From an uncultured SAR86 cluster bacterium (GTDB taxonomy: Bacteria > Pseudomonadota > Gammaproteobacteria > Magnimaribacterales > AG-339-G14): DNA of 64,000 nt. How positions within the stretch are numbered: position 1 is the first letter of the stretch; every line of letters begins with the position of its first letter. The stretch is taken from contig CACEOL010000001.1 of NCBI GenBank assembly GCA_902561325.1, positions 1 through 64,000 of the forward strand, read 5' to 3'. The notes below the pieces were generated by a model, which worked only from the letters and a program-made list of their open reading frames with translations, searched no databases and was not told the DNA's origin. Shown piece after piece: positions 55,938 to 64,000 of the stretch. A program made the translations under genes and the position numbers.

Positions 55938-56741
55938 AGAAACTACTATGTTGTCTATCAATCTGACTTTCTTATAAATTACTGCAGTCGCTATTAAAAC
56001 TTTATCTGTATTTTTTGAAACAGAAGATAGATTGTTTGCATCAACAATTTCTAAATAGTCAATTTCAAAGCCAGCGTTCTGCAAAAAATCTTTAGCTTCT
56101 GATTTCAAAACTTCTAAAGAAGTTGTTTTCAAAGAAGCTGCCAATTTTTTAATACAGGAATAAATCTTTCCACAAAATTTTTTATCTTCATCTGAGAGAT
56201 AATTGTTTCTAGATGACATTGCTAATCCAAATTTTTCTCTCACTATCGGTAGAGAAATGATATCTGTTTTAATTTTTTTTCTTTTAACAAATTCTTTTAT
56301 GATCAGTTGTTGCTGATAGTCTTTAAGTCCAAATAAACAAGCATTGGGTTTGATTATTCTTAAGAACTTATCGATTATTGTTAATACACCTTGGAAATGG
56401 GTGGGTCTTGATAAGCCACACAGTACGTCAGAAAATTTTGGTTCGATAATATTAAGATTTTCGGCAAAATTTTTCTCTGGAATAAACAAATAGTTACAAC
56501 CCAAGCTTTCTAAAAGTTGAATGTCTTGAGAAATTGTTTTCGGATAGCTTGAAAAATCTTCATTTTTTCCAAATTGCAAAGGATTTATAAAAATTGATGT
56601 AATTACTTCGGAGTAATTTTCTATTCCATATTTGACTAAAGATAAATGGCCTTTATGAAGATTACCCATAGTAGGAACGAGAGCAAATGGAGAATCAAAA
56701 TTTATAGATTTAATCTCTTCGGTGGACTTGATAACTTCCAT
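55932..56741 (-). CDS. panC: Pantoate-beta-alanine ligase
   Basis: Makes pantothenate from pantoate and beta-alanine with ATP. It has 269 residues. VPTMGNLHKGHLSLV (the HxGH motif), SIFINPLQFGKNEDFSSYPK, FGLKDYQQQLIIK and MSSRNNYLS are typical. It follows panB by 12 bases; panD, which supplies beta-alanine, is not in the window. Confidence 0.95.
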   Translation of the reverse strand: MEVIKSTEEIKSINFDSPFALVPTMGNLHKGHLSLVKYGIENYSEVITSIFINPLQFGKNEDFSSYPKTISQDIQLLESLGCNYLFIPEKNFAENLNIIEPKFSDVLCGLSRPTHFQGVLTIIDKFLRIIKPNACLFGLKDYQQQLIIKEFVKRKKIKTDIISLPIVREKFGLAMSSRNNYLSDEDKKFCGKIYSCIKKLAASLKTTSLEVLKSEAKDFLQNAGFEIDYLEIVDANNLSSVSKNTDKVLIATAVIYKKVRLIDNIVVSL

Positions 56742-56753
56742 TTAAATCCTTTT

Positions 56754-57551
56754 TTAGAAAGAATTTTCAGCAGAAGGAAAATTCAAATTTTTCACCTCTG
56801 AGACATATGTTTCGAAAGCTTCAGAAATAGAGTTAGCTTCATTCATGAAATTTTTTACAAACTTAGGTTGACTCTCCCAAGAATAGGCTCCAATAACATC
56901 ATAACAAACCATTATCTGACCATCCGTAGCTGATCCTGCTCCTATACCAATTGTTGGAACTTTGAGAGAGGACGATATTTCTTCAGCTAAAATTGCAGGC
57001 ACGCATTCTAAAAGAATTATCTCTGCCCCAGCATCTTCAAGTTGCTTGGCTTCAGACAAAATTCTATTTTTATCATCGAGATCTCTACCTTGAACACGAT
57101 ACCCTCCTAATCTATTTATTGATTGAGGAGTAAGGCCCAAATGAGCACATACTGGAATTCCTCTTTGAGATAAAAGCTCAGTAGTTTTTAGGATCCATTC
57201 GCCTCCCTCAACTTTTACGGAATTAGCTCCGGCCTGCATCAAACGCATGGCATTATCGTAAGCAAGGTTTTCGGTTGCATAACTCATAAATGGCATATCT
57301 GCCATTATGTGGCTTTTTACATTTCCTCTCTTTACACATCTTAAATGATAAAGCAGGTCTTCCATGGAAACAGGTATAGTTGAATCGTGACCTTGCACGA
57401 CCATACCGAGAGAGTCTCCTACTAAAATTAACTCCACTCCTGCTTCAGACATTAGCCTGGATAAAGAGGCATCGTATGCAGTTAAACATGCAAATTTAGT
57501 TTTTTTCTTCTTATGTTGTCTTAAATCTTCAATGGTTATGCTTTTGGTCAT
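56754..57551 (-). CDS. panB: 3-methyl-2-oxobutanoate hydroxymethyltransferase
   Basis: Transfers a one-carbon unit to ketoisovalerate, the first committed step to pantothenate; its substrate is the keto acid handled by IlvE, encoded at 62021. It has 265 residues. LTAYDASLSRLMSEAGVELI, LVGDSLGMVVQGHDSTIPV, KVEGG and HLGLTPQSIN are typical. The ATG overlaps the hydrolase stop by four bases. Confidence 0.95.
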   Translation of the reverse strand: MTKSITIEDLRQHKKKKTKFACLTAYDASLSRLMSEAGVELILVGDSLGMVVQGHDSTIPVSMEDLLYHLRCVKRGNVKSHIMADMPFMSYATENLAYDNAMRLMQAGANSVKVEGGEWILKTTELLSQRGIPVCAHLGLTPQSINRLGGYRVQGRDLDDKNRILSEAKQLEDAGAEIILLECVPAILAEEISSSLKVPTIGIGAGSATDGQIMVCYDVIGAYSWESQPKFVKNFMNEANSISEAFETYVSEVKNLNFPSAENSF

Positions 57552-58465
57552 AATGTGTTTATGAAATTTGAAATTTTGTCACATATTAAATCTTTTTCTT
57601 CCATTGGAAAGAAATGGCTGCCGTCTATTTTTTCAAAAAAATAATTCGGGTTGCTTGAAAGTAAATCTCTTACCTCAGGAGAAAGCGTTGAGCCATTTGA
57701 TGCATAAGGCACATAAGTTTTTTTATTTAATTTTTTAATAAAGTTTGTTCTTGCAGCATATGAAACTGCGAAGGTTTTTGCTTCCCATTCAGGATCACAA
57801 GAAAGATTTATTTGGTTACTTTCTATTCTAACGCCTCCATTAATGTATGCTTTTAATGATTCTTCTGGCCAATTCGTAAAGGCACCTCTTCCCTGATAAT
57901 GATTGAAAATCTCTTTTTTATCAGCAAATATCCATCTTCTTTTTTTTGCATTACTAATCATCTCACTGGCGCGATTTTTTTTAAAAAAACTCAATAATGA
58001 AATAAATGTTTTATTTGAAATATTAAAAAAAGGAATTTGGAATTTTAAGCTTTGAAGCTGAAGAACAGGGTCAATAAGAATGCTTTTACTTACTTTATCT
58101 TCAAAGTCATAAGCTAGCCTTGCTGCTACGACTCCTCCCATGGAGTGTCCCATTGTAATATTTTCAGACGATGAAAACTTATTAAGAAAGTTATTACCAT
58201 CAATAAAATAAGTATTCCAAGAGGATAATTCTGATGGAACCGCAGTTGCTTTAGAAAGCCCATGACCTCTTTGATCTAGGGCATAAATTGAATATTGATT
58301 ATCAAGTAATTCATTTAATTTTAAAAAAAAAGGTATATAAGTTTCAGCATTAAAACCTGTCGCATGAAAGAAAAAAATATTTTTATCTTTGTTTTGACCT
58401 TCCAAAAATATGTATGAAAAAATATTGTTGTATATTTCAACTTCTTTTCTTTTTGCTATATCCAT
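57548..58465 (-). CDS. Alpha/beta hydrolase
   Basis: A 305-residue alpha/beta hydrolase fold protein. The oxyanion-side HATGFNAETY, the DQRGHGLS loop, the nucleophile elbow TMGHSMGGVVAA (Ser near residue 106), and the C-terminal His in KIDGSHFFPMEE are clear. It has no signal peptide, so it is cytoplasmic. It is coupled to panB by a four-base overlap, and so part of a hydrolase-panB-panC operon, but the substrate is unknown. It has no sign of the FadR/BioH families beyond the fold. Confidence 0.82.
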   Translation of the reverse strand: MDIAKRKEVEIYNNIFSYIFLEGQNKDKNIFFFHATGFNAETYIPFFLKLNELLDNQYSIYALDQRGHGLSKATAVPSELSSWNTYFIDGNNFLNKFSSSENITMGHSMGGVVAARLAYDFEDKVSKSILIDPVLQLQSLKFQIPFFNISNKTFISLLSFFKKNRASEMISNAKKRRWIFADKKEIFNHYQGRGAFTNWPEESLKAYINGGVRIESNQINLSCDPEWEAKTFAVSYAARTNFIKKLNKKTYVPYASNGSTLSPEVRDLLSSNPNYFFEKIDGSHFFPMEEKDLICDKISNFINTL

Positions 58466-58480
58466 TGATATTATTTATTA

Positions 58481-59074
58481 GTGATAGATGTAAAAGGCTT
58501 TTTAAGCGATAAAGAAGCTAAAAAACTACAAGAATTGTTTCTAAATGTCCACCACTTGGGCTCAGTTTTAGAAATTGGTACTTACTGCGGTAAATCAACG
58601 TTAAATTTTGCTCTTGTCGCCAAAAAAATTGATGGGCTTATTTATACAATTGATCACCATACAGGTTCTGAAGAACATCAACTTGGAGAGGAATATCACG
58701 ATGAAGATCTCTATGACAAGAGACTGGAAAAATTCAATACTTTGCCTGAATTTTTAAAAAATTTAAAATCTTCAAATTTGGGCAAATATATTATTCCAAT
58801 ATTGAGTAATTCTTCTGAAGCATCTAAAACATTTTCGGAATTAATTTGCCTGCTATTTATAGATGGTGGCCACTCTCTTGAGGCTGCGTTAAGTGATTAC
58901 AATTCTTGGAAAGATAAAATATGCTCAGGAGGACTTCTTGTAATACATGACGTTTTTCCAAATCCTCAGGATGGGGGAAGACCTCCTTTTGAAATTTACT
59001 CTCAAGCTCAAAAATCCAAACAATTTGAAAATCTTGGTATTTATGAAACCTTGGGAATCTTAAAAAAGATTTAA
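58481..59074 (+). CDS. Class I SAM-dependent methyltransferase of the cassette (Methyltransf_24 type)
   Basis: A 197-residue methyltransferase starting at a GTG. SAM-binding VLEIGTYCGKST (residues 29-40), the unusual DHHTGSEEHQLGEEYHD (58-74), FIDGGHS (126-132) and IHDVFPNPQDGG (155-166) are seen. From memory, the 58-74 and 155-166 stretches are distinctive of an uncharacterised family in actinobacteria encoded next to homologues of the three genes that follow here on the other strand. The stop is one base from the convergent toroid gene. The methyl acceptor is unknown; a sugar hydroxyl is the likeliest guess. Confidence 0.8.
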   Translation: MIDVKGFLSDKEAKKLQELFLNVHHLGSVLEIGTYCGKSTLNFALVAKKIDGLIYTIDHHTGSEEHQLGEEYHDEDLYDKRLEKFNTLPEFLKNLKSSNLGKYIIPILSNSSEASKTFSELICLLFIDGGHSLEAALSDYNSWKDKICSGGLLVIHDVFPNPQDGGRPPFEIYSQAQKSKQFENLGIYETLGILKKI

Positions 59075-59075
59075 C

Positions 59076-60101
59076 TTAAAATTTAAAAAAGTCTCCCGAC
59101 GAACTAAATTTATTTATTGAATTTCCTGCAAGAATAGCTGCTCCCATTGTCCAGCTGGGTTTTTCAATAGGCCAATATTTTTTATCTTGATAAACGTATC
59201 CTGTCCACAAAAGACCATCATCATCCATTAAATTAAAAGTATCTTGTAATATTTTTTCTGCTTCAGTTTCCAAGCCAATTTTATTCAGTGCTAAAACTAA
59301 TTCTGAAGATTCAGCTGCAGTTACCCAGGGTTCTTCCTTAACACACTTACATCCCAATCCTTCAACAACAAATTCATCCCATTTATCTTTAATTATTTCT
59401 ATTGACTCTGATCTTGAGAAGACTCCAGATAAGACTGGGTAGTACCAATCCATACTATATCGCTCCTTACTTTCCCAATTTCGATCGAATCTAAAAGATT
59501 TCCTTCTTAAACATTCTTTTAAGTTCTTTAGTTGAATATCTGAAACTCTATCTTGCTTGTTTATTTCTTTCGCAATTTTTTTGTAACACAAGAGACTCAT
59601 GTAAATTGATGAGCATCCAGTTTTGAGAGAGTCATCCAACCAATTTTTATCATCTTTTGCCCAAAAAAAATCTCCATGTTCTGTTTGAGCTGCAAGAGTA
59701 AATTCTATGGCTGCATCCAAAACCGGCCAAAATTCATATAGGAAATCCTTATCTTTAAAATTTATAAAGTGGTGCCACATTCCTACAGCTATATAAGAGC
59801 TGAAGTTTGTTTCTTTTAATTTATTTTGTTCAGTAGAATAAAAAATGGATGGCCAAGATCCATCTTTCTCTTGGTAAGTTCTTAACCAGTTATATGCTTT
59901 TTTGGATTCAGCTTCAAACCCCATAACGTCTAAAGCCATAGCTGACTCAATATGATCCCAAGGATCAAGTTTTGAATCAGGCTCCCAGCGGATACCGCCC
60001 TCTGAATCCTGACAAGACAAAATATATTCAGCGAAATTTATATAAATTATCTTATCGAAAATACTTTTAGATTTATTTTTTTTTGAAATATGCAACGACA
60101 C
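59076..60101 (-). CDS. Alpha/alpha-toroid protein related to prenyltransferases and terpene cyclases
   Basis: A 341-residue protein, probably starting at a GTG, without signal peptide. Repeats of the type QDSEGGIRW (31-39) and QEKDGSW (77-83), and DDDGLLW (293-299), mark an alpha/alpha barrel as in protein prenyltransferases, squalene cyclases and some glycoside hydrolases. Also seen are DPWDHIESAMALD (46-58), MDWYYPVLSG (217-226) and PWVTAAE (258-264). It overlaps the methyltransferase upstream by 29 bases. From memory, actinobacterial homologues are called prenyltransferase and lie beside the same glycosyltransferase. Enzyme, substrate and even whether it is catalytic are unknown. Confidence 0.75.
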   Translation of the reverse strand: MSLHISKKNKSKSIFDKIIYINFAEYILSCQDSEGGIRWEPDSKLDPWDHIESAMALDVMGFEAESKKAYNWLRTYQEKDGSWPSIFYSTEQNKLKETNFSSYIAVGMWHHFINFKDKDFLYEFWPVLDAAIEFTLAAQTEHGDFFWAKDDKNWLDDSLKTGCSSIYMSLLCYKKIAKEINKQDRVSDIQLKNLKECLRRKSFRFDRNWESKERYSMDWYYPVLSGVFSRSESIEIIKDKWDEFVVEGLGCKCVKEEPWVTAAESSELVLALNKIGLETEAEKILQDTFNLMDDDGLLWTGYVYQDKKYWPIEKPSWTMGAAILAGNSINKFSSSGDFFKF

Positions 60102-60777
60102 TCTTAGCTATTATTGGTTGAAGGACGAATTCTAGCACCTTTGTCAAAAAAGGTTTCTTCATCATGTCCCAAACTAAAAAGTCATGATATTTTTTTATAA
60201 TCCAAGACGATTCTTTTGTTTCCCAAAACAAACATTGTAACCACCAATAAGGTGAATGAAGAGCATGGTTCCAATGTCTTTTTAGAAAAGAAAACCCTCT
60301 CTTTTCGATTGATTTTTTGAAATGCTTGTATCTAAAAATTCTGACATGCCCCCCTGGCATTTCTTGATAAGCCTTGCTTAACTTCCAACAAATCCACTCA
60401 GGAAGATATTTGGGAACACTTGCAGCAAACATCCCGCCTGGTTTTAAAATTCTCTCAATTTCTTCTATAACTAATTCAAAATCAATTATGTGTTCCAAGA
60501 CTTCAGAGCAAATTACATAATCAAAAGAGTTGTTTTTAAAAGGAAGTTTTCTTCCGTCAGTCACGCCAAATGAACAGCTCTTATTAGCAGATGATTCATC
60601 AAAATCTTTAAAGTTTTCTTTTGCTTTGATTACATCCTCATGACTCATATCAAAACCAAAAACGTCAGCATCTACAAACATGTACGCTCCAAAACAGTGT
60701 CTTCCTTGACCGCAGCCCAAATCTAAAATTTTTGAACCTTTTTTTGGATTTAAATACTCTATATCAATTGTTTGCAT
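60073..60777 (-). CDS. Class I SAM-dependent methyltransferase (UbiE-like)
   Basis: A 234-residue methyltransferase with motif I ILDLGCGQGRH (17-27), the acidic end of strand 2 at FGFDMS (40-45), DYVICSEVLEHI (86-97) and LKPGGMF (111-117). The C-terminal half has hydrophobic and aromatic stretches that may touch a membrane lipid. It overlaps the glycosyltransferase gene by 14 bases and the toroid gene by 29, so the three are coupled. The acceptor is unknown. Confidence 0.82.
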   Translation of the reverse strand: MQTIDIEYLNPKKGSKILDLGCGQGRHCFGAYMFVDADVFGFDMSHEDVIKAKENFKDFDESSANKSCSFGVTDGRKLPFKNNSFDYVICSEVLEHIIDFELVIEEIERILKPGGMFAASVPKYLPEWICWKLSKAYQEMPGGHVRIFRYKHFKKSIEKRGFSFLKRHWNHALHSPYWWLQCLFWETKESSWIIKKYHDFLVWDMMKKPFLTKVLEFVLQPIIAKSVVAYFKKK

Positions 60778-62011
60778 GTTTATGAATTTCTATTTCCCTG
60801 TAATAAACCTTTTCTAATTGTTTTGCTATTGCCGCCCAAGAAAATTTTGAATTTGCTCTTAGAAGTCCTTTTTTAGCTAATTCTTTGGCGCTATGAGGAG
60901 AAGACAAAAGAAAATCGATTGAATTATAAATCTCTTTAACATTTTTTGGAGGAATAATAATTCCGGTATCTTTAATTACCTCAGGAAGCGCTCCTCCAGA
61001 AGATGAGATTAAGGGAACTCCACAAGCCATTGCCTCAATTGCCGCAAATCCAAAGCCTTCATACAAAGAAGGAATGATTGCAAGTTCAGCTTCACAATAA
61101 GTTTTCCTTAAATCTTCTTGAGTTAGATTTGAAAAAAAATTAACTCGTTTTTCTAAATTAAGTTTTTTTATTAATCTTTCAGTATGTCCGCCTTTCTTTT
61201 GTTCTCCAATAATTGATAAAGAAATATCTGAGTAAACTTCTGCCAAATCAGATAAAGCTTTTAAAAGATAATCCAAACCTTTAAGAGGAACGTCTGCACT
61301 AGCTACAGTTACAAGTTTGAAGGGAATTTTTTGTATGTTTGAATCTGGGTAAAAGACATTAAGATCTATACCATTCATCACTCTTTCCATTTTGTTCTTA
61401 TCCACACGAAACTCATCTTTTATATCATCCATTGATGAGTTGGAAGGGACCACAATTTTTTTTAGTCTTTTTGCAACAAACTTCTGCATAACAAGAAAAG
61501 AATGCCAGCGCCTCATAAGAATTTTTAAGAAAATATCATTTGTACTTTGCAGCTGATAAGCGAGATCTAATGATATGGGATGATGAATTGTTGTAACTAG
61601 AGGCTTTTTCTTTTGAAAAAAAAGTAACTCATAAGCAAGACTTTGGTTATCATGAATAACATCATATTCATTTAGATTTTCCTTAAGAATTTTTTTTATT
61701 CTTTTGCCAAAGGTATATGGTTCAGGAAAACCTCCAGAATTAACACTTAACCATTCAAATAAATTAATAGGATTAAGCAGCTCTATTGGATTTACATCAT
61801 AAAACTTACTCTTTTTTTCATAGAGACCCAAACTTGGAACTTTCACTAACTTAATTTTTGAATCTAAATCAGGATAAGGTGGTCCTGAAAAAACAACTAT
61901 CTCATGCCCAAGATCATAAAGCGCCTTAGAAAGGTATTTAACATAAATGCCCTGACCACCTGAAAAAGGTTTGCTTCTATAGCTCAGAAAAGCAATCTTA
62001 AGTTTTTTCAA
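60764..62011 (-). CDS. GT4-family glycosyltransferase
   Basis: A 415-residue GT-B fold retaining glycosyltransferase. The N-terminal donor-side loop FSGGQGIYVKYLSKAL (16-31), FSGPPYPDLD (41-50), HDNQSLAYE (120-128) and TIHHPISLDL (141-150) are followed by the GT4 signature EGFGFAAIE (E318 and E326, the E-x7-E motif). The start is a TTG at 62011 with AAGGAT about five bases upstream. From memory the same N-terminal stretches occur in actinobacterial genes next to methyltransferase and prenyltransferase-like genes. Head of a GT-methyltransferase-toroid operon; donor and acceptor unknown. Confidence 0.85.
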   Translation of the reverse strand: MKKLKIAFLSYRSKPFSGGQGIYVKYLSKALYDLGHEIVVFSGPPYPDLDSKIKLVKVPSLGLYEKKSKFYDVNPIELLNPINLFEWLSVNSGGFPEPYTFGKRIKKILKENLNEYDVIHDNQSLAYELLFFQKKKPLVTTIHHPISLDLAYQLQSTNDIFLKILMRRWHSFLVMQKFVAKRLKKIVVPSNSSMDDIKDEFRVDKNKMERVMNGIDLNVFYPDSNIQKIPFKLVTVASADVPLKGLDYLLKALSDLAEVYSDISLSIIGEQKKGGHTERLIKKLNLEKRVNFFSNLTQEDLRKTYCEAELAIIPSLYEGFGFAAIEAMACGVPLISSSGGALPEVIKDTGIIIPPKNVKEIYNSIDFLLSSPHSAKELAKKGLLRANSKFSWAAIAKQLEKVYYREIEIHKHANN

Positions 62012-62020
62012 GTTTATCCT

Positions 62021-62944
62021 TTATCTAACCGGAGTATGCCATTCGGGAAAAGAAGGTCTTTTTCCCCTGACTTGGTCAAAATAATTTTTCTGAAGAGTTT
62101 TTGTTACCTCGCCTCTCATTCCAGAACCAATCTTTTGATTATTCACTTGAGTAATTGGAACAACTTCCGCTGCTGTTCCTGTAAAAAAGAGTTCCTGAGC
62201 AGATAAAATGTCTTCTTCAGTTAAATCAGCTACTTTAACCTTTATGCCTATTTCTTCTGCAAGGGAGATTATCGCTTTCCTTGTTATTCCATCTAAGGAA
62301 GCCTCCAGATTTGGAGTAAAAAGCTCATTATTTTTTATGGCAAAGAGATTTTCGCCTGAACCTTCTGATATAAAATTCTCAGAATCTAATAATAGAGCTT
62401 CGTCATAGCCTTCCTTGAGAGCTTCTTTTAGTGCCATCATGGACTTTACGTAATTACCATTTACTTTAGACCTTGAAACTAAGTTGCCTCGCTCTCTTTT
62501 GTAAGAGGATATCTTTACCTTAATTCCTTTCTCAAAAACCTCTGGAGCCATATAACTTGGCCACTCCCATGCGGCAACTATTGTATGAACTTTTAAATCG
62601 TCTGCTCTTAAACCTAAACTACCTGAACCATAAAAACACATGGGCCTGATATAAGCCTCTTTTAGGTTATTTAATTTAACAATGTCTATTTGAGCCTGAT
62701 TAATTTCTTCTTTGGAAAACGGAATTTCTAAGTCAACTGCTTGAGCAGATGAAAACAACCTATCGGTATGATCGTTCAGCCGAAATATTTTTGTACCATC
62801 TGGTGTTTCATATGCTCTAACTCCTTCGAAAACCCCAAGACCATAGTGCAAGGTATGAGTTAAAACATGTACATTGGCTTCCTCTGAATTTACAATTTTG
62901 CCGTCAAACCAGATAAAACCTTTTTTTTCTGCCAAAGTTGTCAT
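62021..62944 (-). CDS. ilvE: Branched-chain amino acid aminotransferase
   Basis: Last step of valine, leucine and isoleucine synthesis, PLP-dependent fold type IV. It has 307 residues from the ATG at 62944 (MTTLAEKKGFIWFDGKIV); a longer in-frame reading upstream runs over the divergent promoter region and is rejected. LHYGLGVFEGVRAYET, the PLP lysine in SRSKVNGNYVKS, YDEALLLDSENFISEGSGENLF and LEASLDGITR are typical. It also supplies ketoisovalerate, used by PanB. Confidence 0.94.
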   Translation of the reverse strand: MTTLAEKKGFIWFDGKIVNSEEANVHVLTHTLHYGLGVFEGVRAYETPDGTKIFRLNDHTDRLFSSAQAVDLEIPFSKEEINQAQIDIVKLNNLKEAYIRPMCFYGSGSLGLRADDLKVHTIVAAWEWPSYMAPEVFEKGIKVKISSYKRERGNLVSRSKVNGNYVKSMMALKEALKEGYDEALLLDSENFISEGSGENLFAIKNNELFTPNLEASLDGITRKAIISLAEEIGIKVKVADLTEEDILSAQELFFTGTAAEVVPITQVNNQKIGSGMRGEVTKTLQKNYFDQVRGKRPSFPEWHTPVR

Positions 62945-62981
62945 AATAAAAAAAAATTCATTATAAAGTGGATAAACTAAT

Positions 62982-64000
62982 ATGAAAGTTAATTCTGAAA
63001 TTTTCCGAGCATACGATATCAGAGGAATTGTAGATGAAGCGCTTACTGAAGAAGGAATATTCCATATTGGAAAAGCCTTAGGATCCCATATCATCGCTGA
63101 AGGAAGGACATCTATTTTAACTGCTAGAGATGGAAGAATTTCTGGGCCTAGGCTTCTAGATGAATTTCAAAAAGGAGTGATGTCTTCAGGATGTAATGTT
63201 ATTGACATCGGTGAGGTTCCAACACCACTTCTTTATTTTTCTACTTTTAAGACAAATATCTCTGATGGCGTGATGCTTACTGGAAGTCATAATCCAAAAA
63301 ACTACAACGGCTTAAAAATTGTCATTAACAAGAAATCAATGACTAGTGAAAAAATAAAAAAAATAAAGTTAATGATTGAAGAAGAAAGTTTCATGGATGG
63401 TGCAGGTAAATTAACTTCTCTTGATATAAAAGATGACTATCTAAAAGAACTCAAAGAAAAAATAAACATAAATTCAAAGATAAAAGTTTGTCTTGATTGC
63501 GGAAATGGTGTTGGAGGAGTTATTGCTCCTCAGGCTTTTAAACTTCTTGGATTAGATGTTATTGAGCTTTATTCTGAAGTTAATGGAAATTTTCCCAACC
63601 ATCATCCTGATCCCAGTAATCCAAAAAACTTAAAAGACTTGCAAAAAAAGGTTTTAGAGACAAATTCAGATTTAGGAATTGCCCTTGATGGTGACGGCGA
63701 TAGAGTTGGCTTGATTGACAACAAAGGAAACATAATTTTTCCAGACTTATATATGATGCTTTTGGCTGAAGACCTATTAAAAAAAAATTCCAAAGGAAGC
63801 ATTGTCTTTGATGTTAAGTGTTCAACTAATTTAGAAAAAATAATAAAAAATTTCAATGGAACTCCAATAATGTCACGAACGGGACATTCATATATAAAAT
63901 CAAAAATTATCGAAACTAATGCTCTTCTAGGCGGAGAAATGAGTGGGCATATCTTTTTCAATGATGACTGGTATGGATTCGATGATGCTATTTATTCTGC
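62982..64000 (+). CDS. algC: Phosphomannomutase/phosphoglucomutase, partial (runs off the window)
   Basis: The ATG at 62982 opens a frame that continues past the last base; about 339 codons are seen of an expected 460 or so. The N-terminus is FRAYDIRGIVDE (8-19), the catalytic phosphoserine is in TGSHNP (100-105), the metal loop is DGDGDR (236-241), and GGEMSGH follows near residue 317. It makes hexose 1-phosphates for nucleotide sugars, which fits a neighbouring glycosyltransferase cassette. Divergent from ilvE with 37 bases between the starts. The AlgC call over ManB or GlmM relies on the FRAYDIRG start and the metal loop. Confidence 0.88.
   Translation, partial: MKVNSEIFRAYDIRGIVDEALTEEGIFHIGKALGSHIIAEGRTSILTARDGRISGPRLLDEFQKGVMSSGCNVIDIGEVPTPLLYFSTFKTNISDGVMLTGSHNPKNYNGLKIVINKKSMTSEKIKKIKLMIEEESFMDGAGKLTSLDIKDDYLKELKEKININSKIKVCLDCGNGVGGVIAPQAFKLLGLDVIELYSEVNGNFPNHHPDPSNPKNLKDLQKKVLETNSDLGIALDGDGDRVGLIDNKGNIIFPDLYMMLLAEDLLKKNSKGSIVFDVKCSTNLEKIIKNFNGTPIMSRTGHSYIKSKIIETNALLGGEMSGHIFFNDDWYGFDDAIYS

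Noticed and set aside
62945-63094. N-terminal extension of ilvE
   Set aside because: The open frame crosses the start of the divergent phosphohexomutase gene, and the family N-terminus begins at the ATG at 62944.

Overview
The window looks like a piece of the chromosome of a small, AT-rich, free-living marine gammaproteobacterium. A SAR86-type organism is my best guess, but there is no rRNA here to confirm it. The gammaproteobacterial assignment rests on conserved gene orders: gyrA-serC-pheA-hisC-tyrA-aroA-cmk-rpsA-ihfB-lapA-pyrF, uvrC-pgsA, ubiG-gph, scpA-scpB-rluB, xseB-ispA-dxs, thiL-pgpA, nrdR-ribD-ribB-ribH-nusB and miaA-hflK-hflC-hisZ-purA. Streamlining is marked. Most neighbouring genes overlap or lie within a few bases of each other, the largest gap is about 208 bases (40801-41008), and several normally present operon members are missing (lapB, hfq, hflX, ribE). 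I see no tRNA, rRNA, CRISPR array, insertion sequence, integrase or obvious defence system.

Layout. 138-19021 (all minus): a long block starting with a three-polypeptide transhydrogenase, then the gyrA/aromatic amino acid/rpsA block, then pyrF, a small cupin, a gamma-glutamyltranspeptidase, uvrC and pgsA. 19080-20409 (plus): ubiG and a HAD phosphatase. 20406-24197 (minus): rluB, scpB and scpA, then nadE. 24250-34139 (plus): aroG, a pair of replication-type proteins (a protein with three DnaT-like domains and a lambda P-like helicase loader), an RND pump with its adaptor, then xseB-ispA-dxs for isoprenoid precursors. 34107-40800 (minus): pgpA, thiL, a thiolase and a 1301-residue TonB-dependent receptor with its own terminator. 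41009-46450 (plus): nth, glyA, nrdR, the riboflavin genes and nusB. 46452-51659 (minus): purA, hisZ, hflC, hflK, miaA. 51709-53328 (plus): an acyl-CoA synthetase. 53325-64000: an envelope and cofactor region with glnB, waaA, an LpxL-type acyltransferase, panC/panB and a hydrolase, a four-gene glycosyltransferase/methyltransferase/alpha-alpha-toroid cassette, ilvE and the start of an algC-type phosphohexomutase.

The two most interesting loci are these. (1) 58481-62011 holds two methyltransferases, an alpha/alpha-toroid protein and a GT4 glycosyltransferase. All four closely resemble, as far as I recall, a set of uncharacterised genes found together in actinobacteria, and they suggest an undescribed methylated glycoside or glycolipid pathway. 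(2) 25325-26852 is a chromosomal pair of phage-type replication proteins (three tandem DnaT-like domains plus a lambda P-like loader), coupled to aroG and probably acting as a replicative helicase loading or restart system. Secondary themes are probable leaderless or near-leaderless transcripts (a -10-like hexamer 9-10 bases before the start codon and no ribosome binding site at several operon heads) and six convergent gene junctions with no room for an intrinsic terminator.
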